Shown here: positions 53,383 through 63,479 of the stretch, in pieces
Position numbering within the stretch: position 1 is the stretch's first letter
Layout of the letters: the number at the start of each line of letters is the position of its first letter
From: an uncultured bacterium
GTDB taxonomy: Bacteria > Cyanobacteriota > Vampirovibrionia > Gastranaerophilales > Gastranaerophilaceae
Assembly: GCA_949294335.1 (NCBI GenBank)
Contig: CASFGO010000018.1
Span: 62,001 to 126,000 of the forward strand
Direction: 5' to 3'
Length of the DNA stretch: 64,000 bases
Program-made: the position numbers and the translations under genes
The notes under the pieces: model-generated
What the model saw: only the letters and a program-made list of their open reading frames with translations
The model's database searches: none
What the model was told of the DNA's origin: nothing

Positions 53383-53488
53383 GCAGGTTGCAGTAGAGGC
53401 TATATCCTTTCACTCAGGCGAAATTGATTAATATAAGGATTGTAAATAAAGTTCTATTATTATAAAATAAATTCTAAGGAGTATAAAA
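53383..53488. other. unexplained GC-richer intergenic stretch
   Basis: 53383-53440 is richer in G and C than the surroundings (GCAGGTTGCAGTAGAGGC, CACTCAGGCGAAATTG). ATCCTT (53408) can pair with AAGGAT (53437). No known RNA family or gene is recognised; a degraded mobile or tRNA-derived fragment is possible. AAGGAG near 53478 is the ribosome site of the following pseudogene. Confidence 0.3.
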
Positions 53489-54164
53489 ATGCAGATTGAT
53501 TCACAAAAGAATAAAACCAGTTTTAAATCAGCTGTTTTCATAACAATTCAAAGCAAATTATAACTCAAGGTAATAATAGCTTTGTACGTAAAGTTAATAA
53601 ATTGGTAAAGGAATTAGACAAATCAAAAGATTGGGATTTACATGTTTTGCCAGTTGGAAATAATAATTACCTAGCTTATTACTGGACTAAAAAAGGCGGT
53701 AAGAATTATTGTATGGATACAAGTATTGGGACTTATTATATAAAAGATAATAAAGTAGGTATATATGCAATGAATCCATCTACTTATGGAGATTTAGCGG
53801 ATTTTAGTGCAACTTTAACTTATAATAATAATGAGGAAGCTAAAAAAGCTTATGATACAATTAATTCATTTAATATAAAAGAAACAACTTTTGATGAGTT
53901 CAAAAGACATGCTAATGCAACTTTAGCTATTGAAAAAGCTGAAAATTTTAATTTAAATAAGTTTTTAGGTTATAATCAACTATTAGGTAATTTACCTAAT
54001 AGTAAAAAAATATTTTGCCTTCAGAACCTAAAGTTGAATTAAGAGAAAGAAATCAAAATATTATAAGAGAATCTGAAAGTAATCATGTAGCTAAATCTGT
54101 AAAATATGGATTTGTGGATAGGCTAAGAATATTATTTGGATTACAACCTAAGAAAAAAGGGTAA
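53489..54164 (+). pseudogene. hypothetical gene broken by two single-base deletions
   Basis: The reading frame opens MQIDSQKNKTSFKSAVF at 53489 with AAGGAG upstream, then shifts at a T4 run near 53537-53540. Adding one T restores HNNSKQIITQGNNSFVRKVNKLVKELD and on through the long middle frame (53602-54042). A second shift at an A7 run near 54004-54010 hides the end, LPSEPKVELRERNQNIIRESES...LQPKKKG, stopping at 54164. Restored, the protein would be 225 residues of unknown function. Both lesions are in homopolymers, so natural decay, phase variation or sequencing error are all possible. Confidence 0.75.
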
Positions 54165-54213
54165 TATTTATATTTTATCAATTACAAGAATCCCTTACGG
54201 AATTCTTTAAAAG

Positions 54214-54230
54214 TGGTGGGCAGGGCTGGA
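54214..54230 (-). repeat. 17-bp copy of the tRNA-Tyr 3' end (attachment-site-like)
   Basis: TGGTGGGCAGGGCTGGA matches 16 of 17 bases of the tRNA-Tyr 3' terminus with CCA at 55344-55360, in the same orientation. Such a direct repeat at the 3' side of a tRNA is the mark left by tRNA-targeted integration. The interval of about 1.1 kb holds the HEXXH gene but no integrase. Confidence 0.6.
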
Positions 54231-54258
54231 CAAAATCCTAACTAATAATGTCTATGAA

Positions 54259-54290
54259 ATCTCAGCAATGTCAGCGTACCTTGCTGAGAT
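54259..54290. repeat. 10-bp inverted repeat
   Basis: ATCTCAGCAA and TTGCTGAGAT form a perfect stem around 12 nt. It lies in the 215-bp gap between the pseudogene and the HEXXH gene, and lacks a T run on the plus strand, so its role is unclear. Confidence 0.6.
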
Positions 54291-54345
54291 AAAAAATTGG
54301 TTGGAAAAATTGGACAGGATGAAATCGAAAGAAATGTTACATCAC

Positions 54346-54362
54346 TAGCACATTTTATTTTT
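54346..54362 (+). promoter_or_regulatory. TAGCACATTTTATTTTT element (copy H)
   Basis: GTTACATCAC precedes TAGCACATTTTATTTTT, one substitution and one insertion from the perfect copies at 1627 and 41235. It lies 34 nt upstream of the ATG at 54380. Confidence 0.45.
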
Positions 54363-54379
54363 ACGAGGTTTGTATCAGT

Positions 54380-55138
54380 ATGAATGCATTATTATCACCA
54401 TTGCTAGAAACCAATAGAAGAATCAACCATCAGCTTGTTCCAAAAGGTTCATACGCAAAAAGGATGCTATTAGCAGAACAATGCAACGCTGATTTCTTTG
54501 AAAAAATAAAACCATATATTAATGACAATGGTATTGATTTTAAAACATATAAGAGAATCTTAAATTCATATTTTAAACCATTAGGACTGAAGTTAAAAAT
54601 ACGTCCAGTAGCTGAATATAAAGATTATTCTGCGTGTGTGATATATGAAAACAATGCATATGAACTACAAGTTCCTATAGACACATTAGATAAAAAGTCT
54701 AAACAAAAGATTATTTCAAGAAAAAACATACCAATTTGTATGCATGAAAATTTCCATATGTTTAGTGATAGATTTTCATTGAAACAATTATGTCGAATGA
54801 AAATGGTAAAAGACACTAACTATAATTTATTTTTTAATGCGTATCATCATCATGATGGTATAACTTCAAAAAACAAAAAAGATATTTTAGCTAAAATCAA
54901 TTCAATGGAAAAAATCTTTACTATAAACTATTCTGCAGAAGATAAGATCAATTTATTTCAATATTATCGTTACAGGCTAGATAATGAAGTACGAGCTTAT
55001 AATGAATCAAAAAAATATTCTAAAAAGTTAGGTGTAGAATATAAACATGATACAGAAAATTACCACTTTGGAATAAAAATAGACATTCTAAAAAACAAGA
55101 TAGCTAAATTAATCAAAACAATTCGAGGGAAATGTTGA
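54380..55138 (+). CDS. putative HEXXH zinc-dependent hydrolase
   Basis: No family is recognised. The 252-residue protein has HENFH at 122-126 in a hydrophobic helix context (PICMHENFHMFSD), matching the HEXXH zinc-protease motif. E203 in RLDNEVRAYNES could be a third ligand. There is no signal peptide; the C-terminus is strongly basic (KNKIAKLIKTIRGK). ACGAGG precedes the ATG by about 11 nt. The gene lies between a tRNA-Tyr 3' end copy and the tRNA itself, which suggests acquisition, and shares the TAGCA leader element with two other putative hydrolases. Confidence 0.55.
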   Translation: MNALLSPLLETNRRINHQLVPKGSYAKRMLLAEQCNADFFEKIKPYINDNGIDFKTYKRILNSYFKPLGLKLKIRPVAEYKDYSACVIYENNAYELQVPIDTLDKKSKQKIISRKNIPICMHENFHMFSDRFSLKQLCRMKMVKDTNYNLFFNAYHHHDGITSKNKKDILAKINSMEKIFTINYSAEDKINLFQYYRYRLDNEVRAYNESKKYSKKLGVEYKHDTENYHFGIKIDILKNKIAKLIKTIRGKC

Positions 55139-55302
55139 GAAGTAAAATTAGATAGTACCTAACAAATTTTACCACTAAATATCTATTGTATAGCCAACAC
55201 ATACACACAAGACAATATTCACTACGTACACAACCTTTTAACGACTCTGGTCTCTGTACTTTCAGATTGCTAATTATAAAAATAATCTTAAATAAGTGGA
55301 AT

Positions 55303-55342
55303 ATAAAAAAAGAGACTAGAACAAATGTTCAGTCTCTTTTTT
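55303..55342 (-). terminator. terminator of the tRNA cluster
   Basis: AAAAAAGAGACT and AGTCTCTTTTTT pair, extended by an inner GAAC-AAAT-GTTC. On the minus strand the T run directly follows tRNA-Tyr. It can act on both strands. Confidence 0.8.
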
Positions 55343-55343
55343 A

Positions 55344-55429
<86 letters not shown>

Positions 55430-55629
55430 ATATTAAGTTTTCAATTTATTTGTTACTGTCAAACATAGTTTGACTCGTCGTGTATGTGCTCCGAGTGGCA
55501 GGACTAACTACCTACTTAACTTCAAAAAATGATACTTAATCATTTTTTGAAGGATCCGAGCCTTCGGGCTTACTCGGGCACCTACCCATATTTAGTTTTC
55601 AATTATCCAACAAATCTTGAGTTCAAAAA
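55430..55629 (-). repeat. partial duplication of tRNA-Tyr 5' region around a 14-bp hairpin
   Basis: The leader plus first 16 nt of tRNA-Tyr (ending GGGTAGGTGCCCGAGT on the minus strand) are repeated near 55574-55610 with one mismatch. The tRNA then stops matching and continues into AAGCCCGAAGGCTCGG and a perfect 14-bp inverted repeat at 55520-55552 (CTTCAAAAAATGAT arms, ACTTA loop). No gene is present. Confidence 0.75.
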
Positions 55630-55701
<72 letters not shown>

Positions 55702-55735
55702 TTATGAAGTATTTTTGTTGTCAAAGTGTTAAAAA

Positions 55736-55807
55736 AGCCGGTAATAGGAATCGAACCTACAACCTACGGTTTACAAAACCGTTGCTCTACCGTTGAGCTA
55801 TACCGGC
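55736..55807 (-). tRNA. tRNA-Thr (TGT)
   Basis: The minus strand gives acceptor GCCGGTA/TACCGGC, D-arm GCTCAACGGTAGAGC, anticodon loop TTTGTAA (TGT) and T-loop GTTCGATTC. CCA is not encoded. It decodes ACA and is the first gene of the Thr-Thr-Tyr cluster. Confidence 0.93.
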
Positions 55808-55834
55808 AACAATATTATTGTATTAAGGACATAA

Positions 55835-56281
55835 TTAATTGTCAACATTTTTGTTTGAAATTTCTAATTCTTTAGCAATTTCTTTTTCTAATTCTTCAGC
55901 ATTAATAATAGTAGGTTTTTTATCCATTTTTGACTTTGCAATGATTTCTGACATCATTTTGGTTGTTGTATCTATTTTTATTCTTTCCATGACTTCATCT
56001 AATTCTTCATCAGATAGTTCTGTAGGAGTTTTAAAAGATACCATAACATGGCGTTTTTTGAGAATCATATAACTAACAACAATAATCCCCCATAATAAAA
56101 TCCCTTGAATTATTCCTAGTTGTGGAATTAACATTGTTTTATTTGATATAAAATTCCATCCAGACATTAATACTATGCCAGGGAATGCAATAAAGCCTGC
56201 AATTAAACAAGTTAATATTGCTAATGCCATACATATTCCTCTAAAACCATTTATTTGAATTACTTTTAAATTCTTTCTCAT
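55835..56281 (-). CDS. small membrane protein of unknown function
   Basis: The 148-residue protein has two hydrophobic helices (ICMALAILTCLIAGFIAFPGIVLM, about 16-39; IIQGILLWGIIVVSYMIL, about 57-74) and a charged cytoplasmic coiled tail (about 85-145; TELSDEELDEVMERI). No family is recognised. It starts 9 nt after the ligA stop and is the last gene of the ligA transcript, just upstream of the tRNA cluster. Confidence 0.6.
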   Translation of the reverse strand: MRKNLKVIQINGFRGICMALAILTCLIAGFIAFPGIVLMSGWNFISNKTMLIPQLGIIQGILLWGIIVVSYMILKKRHVMVSFKTPTELSDEELDEVMERIKIDTTTKMMSEIIAKSKMDKKPTIINAEELEKEIAKELEISNKNVDN

Positions 56282-56290
56282 TATAAACCC

Positions 56291-59138
<2,848 letters not shown>

Positions 59139-59152
59139 AATGCCTCCATTTC

Positions 59153-59953
59153 TTATATTTCTTTTATAACTTCTAAAACTAAATTTTTAAATTTTGATTT
59201 AGCAGCATTTGCAGCTTGTAAAACTTCTTCATGTGATAATCCAACTGTACTTATTCCTGCAGCAGAATTACAAATACAACTTAAACCAAGAACATCCATT
59301 TTACAATAACTTGCCACAATTGCTTCAGGTACTGTTGACATTCCAACAGCATCTGCACCTAACAATCTAACCATTTTTACTTCAGCAGGTGTTTCATAAG
59401 TTGGTCCGGTAAGTGCCATATAAACACCTTCTTGAAGAGCTATTCCTAGTTTTTTTGCACAAGTTTTAGCTAATTCTTGTAAATCTTTTGTATAAACTTC
59501 ACTCATATCAGGGAAACGAGTTCCTAAAGTATCATCATTTGGTCCTATCAAAGGATTATCACCCATAAAATTAATATGATCTGTTATCAACATCAAATCT
59601 GACGGTTTAAAATAAACATTTACACCACCTGCAGCATTAGTTAAAATAACAGTTTTTATCCCAAGTTTTTTCATTATTTTAATAGGGAAAGTAACAACAT
59701 CCATAGGATGACCTTCATAATAATGGAAACGACCTTGCATCATCATAACTTTTTTTCCATTAATAGTTGCAAAGACTAATTGCCCTTTATGCCCTTGAAC
59801 TGTTGAAGTAGGAAACCCTGGTATCTTTGAATAAGGAATTGTAATTTCGCAAAATTCATCTGCTAAATCACCTAAACCTGAGCCTAACACAATACCGATT
59901 TCAGGCTTAAAATCTTTTATTTGCTTATTGATAAAATCTACAGTTTTTTGCAT
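59153..59953 (-). CDS. purine nucleoside phosphorylase (trimeric type)
   Basis: The 266-residue enzyme follows the PNP-I/inosine-guanosine phosphorylase pattern: GIVLGSGLGDLADEF (phosphate loop), MQGRFHYYEGHPMDVVTFPIK, LTNAAGGVN, ALTGPTYETPAEVKMVRLLGADAVGMSTVPEAIVA. It releases purine bases and ribose 1-phosphate. The start at 59953 has AAGGAG 7 nt upstream and is preferred to 59980. The gene runs in the same direction as speB, 14 nt away. Confidence 0.93.
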   Translation of the reverse strand: MQKTVDFINKQIKDFKPEIGIVLGSGLGDLADEFCEITIPYSKIPGFPTSTVQGHKGQLVFATINGKKVMMMQGRFHYYEGHPMDVVTFPIKIMKKLGIKTVILTNAAGGVNVYFKPSDLMLITDHINFMGDNPLIGPNDDTLGTRFPDMSEVYTKDLQELAKTCAKKLGIALQEGVYMALTGPTYETPAEVKMVRLLGADAVGMSTVPEAIVASYCKMDVLGLSCICNSAAGISTVGLSHEEVLQAANAAKSKFKNLVLEVIKEI

Positions 59954-59981
59954 ACCTACACTCCTTAACACAAAACACACT

Positions 59982-60012
59982 AAAATAGGGCAGAAAAATA
60001 CTGCCCTATTTT
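59982..60012 (-). terminator. intrinsic terminator after rpoZ
   Basis: AAAATAGGGCAG and CTGCCCTATTTT form a 12-bp perfect stem with a 7-nt loop. T-rich tails exist on both strands. Confidence 0.88.
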
Positions 60013-60023
60013 ATAAAACTTTA

Positions 60024-60263
60024 TTAACCAACTAATCTGTCATCATCAGCTTCTGCAGCTTTAACCATTAAAGCATGCTCAACCGGATTTTCTTTTTTAT
60101 ATGATGGTTCTGTATATTCTTCAAACCCAAAATCTTCACGATTTTTTTTCATTTGACTTTCATCAACTAATTTTTTTGCTAATTCAGCAATCTCATAAAC
60201 TAATTGATAACGGTTTTCAGAATTATCATTTAAATCCCAAACTACTTTTACAATTTGATCCAT
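60024..60263 (-). CDS. rpoZ: RNA polymerase omega subunit-like protein
   Basis: The 79-residue protein has the omega core NRYQLVYEIAELAKKLVDE (about 17-35) and a later segment NPVEHALMVKAAEADD that fits the C-terminal helix pattern of RpoZ. It would stabilise the RNA polymerase beta-prime subunit. The match is good but short. It is monocistronic with its own terminator. Confidence 0.7.
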   Translation of the reverse strand: MDQIVKVVWDLNDNSENRYQLVYEIAELAKKLVDESQMKKNREDFGFEEYTEPSYKKENPVEHALMVKAAEADDDRLVG

Positions 60264-60373
60264 ATTTACTAAATCCTCTTAATCTTACATATTAATTTTA
60301 TAACATAAAAAAAATTTGTCTACGGGTAGAAAAGGGTAAATATCTATGGATATAAATAAATTCTTACTCATTA

Positions 60374-62278
60374 TTAAATCAAATTAAGAGCAATTGAAGG
60401 AGCTTGATTTGCTGTTGCTAATAATGATGCTGAAGCTTGCTGTAATATTTGAGCTCGGATATAATCTGCTGATACTTTTGCGATATCTGCATCTTTTATT
60501 ACAGACCTTGATGCTATCAAACTCTGAGAACTTACATCAATCTGATCTAATATACTAAACAATCTATTTTTCATAGCTCCCAATTCAACTTGTTTTGTAT
60601 TTAATTGGTTTAAACAATCATCAATTTTATCTAAAAAATCAGGAGAAGTTATACCATCACCTGTTAAATCATTTAAAGCCGGTAATGAAATATAAGTATT
60701 ATATGTTAAGCCACTAGATGAATCAGAATTAATACCAATTTGTAAATAAAAAGAAGTTCCCATTGTCATATCAGTAACATTATCAATATTATTATTTCCA
60801 CTACCAACCATTGGCAGCCCTAGTATCAAAGTCCCATCATAATAACTATCTTTTATTGTTATTGTTTTATTATCATTAACAAAACCAACAAATCCTCCTA
60901 CATTAGTTTTACCATAAACTGTACCTTCAATTATAGTATTTGTAATAGAAAAACTGTGCTGTTTTGTTTTACCAATAATGCCACCAACATTTGTATCTCC
61001 TGATACACTTCCTCTAAAATAATTACCTGAGATACTTACATTAACAGATCCAATGATTCCACCTACATCATTAATTCCAATAACTGTAGCTTCAGAATAA
61101 CAATTACCTGCACCTCCAATACCAACAATACCACCAACATTATTATTTCCTTGGATTTTACCTTTTACATAACAGTACGAACTACTTGAGTAATTATTAA
61201 AGCCTGAAATCCCACCTACATTATTTAATCCAAAGATATTAACATCAGCATAACAATATGCAGTGCTTAGATAATATCCAGTACCAACTATTCCTCCTGT
61301 ATAATTATTCCCACCTTTAAGAGTTGCATTAAATACTGAACAGTTTATAATTTGGCCTCCAGACCCAGAACCTACAATTGCCCCACAATGTGCATTATTC
61401 GCAGAAGTAATATCTACATTTTTTAAAGATAAGTTTTCAATTCTTGAAAGAGATCTATCACTTCTATTCGCAACTCCACCAAATAGACCCACACGAGAAT
61501 AACTTGGTAAATTTATATACAAATTAGAAACAGTATAACCATTCCCATCAAATATACCTTTAAACAAATTAGAATCAGTACCAATTGGAGTCCAACCATT
61601 ACCTGATGTATATCCACTCAAATCAATATCATTTGCAAGTACAAATTCGCCATCAGTTACTTTTCCTGCGTTTACCATTCTTGCCAACTTTGCTAACTCA
61701 TCTGCACTTGAAATACTATATGTTCCACTTGTAATTATTGTATTTTCATCAACACTTGCAAGAGTTGTCATACCTGATGTATCCCTTACAACGACTTCTT
61801 TCAATAGACCTTGAGAATTCAATTTTAATTCCTTAGCTGGATTGGTAACATCAGATGTTGATGTAAACAATTTTTTACCATTATATTCTGCAGTAGATTT
61901 AATTCTATATAACTCACTTATTATTGAATTTGCCTCTCTTGTTATTGCAGATATAGAATCATTACCATATGTTCCATTTAATGCCTGAACAGATAACGCA
62001 CGCAAACGACTCAAAGAATCCGACATTATAGATAATGTCGAACTTGCAGTCTGTATCATATCCAAGCCATCATTCACATTATCTCTTGCAACACTATATC
62101 CTCCAATCTGTGTGTCCATTTTGGTAACAACAGCATATCCAGCAGCATCATCTTTTGTCGAGTTTATTCTATAACCCGTAGTCATCTGCTGCAAGGCTCT
62201 ATCCAACTCCAAGGATGATTGTTTTAATGACAACTGTACCATCAAGCTTGATATATTTGTATTGATTGTCAGCGCCAT
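60374..62278 (-). CDS. flagellin with GLUG-repeat variable domain
   Basis: The N-terminal D0/D1 (residues 1-about 150; MALTINTNISSLMVQLSL, LQQMTTGYRINSTKDDAAGYAVV) and C-terminal D1/D0 (about 550-634; LASRSVIKDADIAKVSADYIRAQILQQASASLLATANQ) are canonical. Between them, about 350-400 residues carry repeated GLUG-type units (NNVGGIVGIGGAGNCYSEATVIGINDVGGIIG). Such units occur in secreted adhesins and hydrolases, so the filament surface may be adhesive. At 634 residues it is larger than usual. GTGAGGT precedes the ATG. The promoter has a 12-G tract. Confidence 0.92.
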   Translation of the reverse strand: MALTINTNISSLMVQLSLKQSSLELDRALQQMTTGYRINSTKDDAAGYAVVTKMDTQIGGYSVARDNVNDGLDMIQTASSTLSIMSDSLSRLRALSVQALNGTYGNDSISAITREANSIISELYRIKSTAEYNGKKLFTSTSDVTNPAKELKLNSQGLLKEVVVRDTSGMTTLASVDENTIITSGTYSISSADELAKLARMVNAGKVTDGEFVLANDIDLSGYTSGNGWTPIGTDSNLFKGIFDGNGYTVSNLYINLPSYSRVGLFGGVANRSDRSLSRIENLSLKNVDITSANNAHCGAIVGSGSGGQIINCSVFNATLKGGNNYTGGIVGTGYYLSTAYCYADVNIFGLNNVGGISGFNNYSSSSYCYVKGKIQGNNNVGGIVGIGGAGNCYSEATVIGINDVGGIIGSVNVSISGNYFRGSVSGDTNVGGIIGKTKQHSFSITNTIIEGTVYGKTNVGGFVGFVNDNKTITIKDSYYDGTLILGLPMVGSGNNNIDNVTDMTMGTSFYLQIGINSDSSSGLTYNTYISLPALNDLTGDGITSPDFLDKIDDCLNQLNTKQVELGAMKNRLFSILDQIDVSSQSLIASRSVIKDADIAKVSADYIRAQILQQASASLLATANQAPSIALNLI

Positions 62279-62342
62279 AATATTACCTCACTTTCTTGTG
62301 AAGTAATAACAAAATCATATAAAACGCTCAAAAACCCTTTTA

Positions 62343-62384
62343 TTAGGCTATTATACCCCCCCCCCCCGAAATTGAAACAGTTTC
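62343..62384 (-). promoter_or_regulatory. flagellin promoter with G12 tract in the spacer
   Basis: On the minus strand TATAAT (62355-62350) is directly preceded by twelve G (62367-62356). A -35-like GTTTCA at 62378-62373 is 17 bp from TATAAT only because of the present G count. GAAAC-N-GTTTC, an 11-bp inverted repeat at 62374-62384, overlaps the -35. The predicted leader is about 65 nt. Confidence 0.75.
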
Positions 62385-62564
62385 GCAGCAAGGGTTTGCA
62401 GCATATTCAAACATTAATAAACAATTCAATCCATTTGAATTCATTCTTAGTTAATATCCCTAGGTGTAATTAATGCGATAGTATATACATTATTATTATA
62501 GATTATTTATATAACCCTTGCAATATATATTACAAAAAGTTTACACCTTATATTTTTTAATATT
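62385..62564. other. intergenic region upstream of flagellin promoter
   Basis: No gene is seen. A GTATATAC octamer is at 62481-62488. GCAAGGGTT (62387-62395) and AACCCTTGC (62512-62520) are distant inverted copies. No terminator is evident for the glycosyltransferase gene upstream, so read-through toward flagellin is possible. Confidence 0.4.
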
Positions 62565-63479
62565 TTAGTTAAGTGTAGCAATAATAAAATTAACCCCTTC
62601 TATTGAATTATACTTGTTAAGACAAATATTTTTGCAATATTGAGTTATAGAATCATAATCAGTTTTATTATCTAAAAAATATTTTATTTGTTTTTTTAAA
62701 TCATCACACGTTTCATAAACAGGAATTTTATTATCAAATAAATCTAATTCACTTCTTTTATCTGATATAAGCAATTTTCCACAAGCAATCGCTTGCATTG
62801 TTCGATAATTCAACGAAGATATTCCTTGAGAATTCATATTAATGACAATCTTAGATTTATTAATTGCCGTTGCCATATCTTTTTCATTATCTATAAATCC
62901 TGAGTAAATTTTTTCAATAGTAGTTTTATTTTTAGCTCTTGCGAGTGCATCTTTATAATGTTTTTCTATTGCGTACCATCTAAATTTAATATCAAGGTTT
63001 TCGACTAAATCAACTATCATATTTAATCGATAATCGGTATCAAGTCGCCCTGCAAACATAACGTCACACTCTGCAGATAAACCAAAATCCTTATAAATAT
63101 TTGTATTTACAAAATGAGGCAAATAATAAATATTTTTAAATTTTTCTTGTTTAATTAATTCTCTATCCCAATAAAAAGTATAATTTTCATCTTTTTCTAA
63201 TTCTTCTAGTAGTTCTTGCCAATAAGGTCCAGATGTTCTACATTTAATTTCGTCTGAGAAATAATTAACAGATTTCATCGTTAAATTATTATCTTTTTTT
63301 ATTTTGATAGCCGAAAAATCATAACCTACAATTAAATCGTACTCATTATTTAATTGGAAATTGTCTTTTAATTCATCAAAAACAGTTACACTATGTCCAA
63401 GCATAGTAAAACCATCTAGTATACTAGATGTTGTTAAGCGTCCTCCAATACTTTCTGGTAAAATTCCTAAAACTTTCAT
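62565..63479 (-). CDS. CgeB-like GT-B glycosyltransferase
   Basis: The 304-residue protein has a Rossmann-like N-terminus (KVLGILPESIGGRLTTSSILDGFTMLGHSVTVFD). A C-terminal donor-binding half resembles CgeB/spore-maturation-type transferases (VMFAGRLDTDYRLNMIVDLVENL, VINMNSQGISSLNYRTMQAIACGKLLISDKRSEL). The sugar donor is unknown. Its position just upstream of flagellin on the same strand makes flagellin glycosylation a reasonable guess. The ATG overlaps the stop of the sdaAA gene. Confidence 0.8.
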   Translation of the reverse strand: MKVLGILPESIGGRLTTSSILDGFTMLGHSVTVFDELKDNFQLNNEYDLIVGYDFSAIKIKKDNNLTMKSVNYFSDEIKCRTSGPYWQELLEELEKDENYTFYWDRELIKQEKFKNIYYLPHFVNTNIYKDFGLSAECDVMFAGRLDTDYRLNMIVDLVENLDIKFRWYAIEKHYKDALARAKNKTTIEKIYSGFIDNEKDMATAINKSKIVINMNSQGISSLNYRTMQAIACGKLLISDKRSELDLFDNKIPVYETCDDLKKQIKYFLDNKTDYDSITQYCKNICLNKYNSIEGVNFIIATLN

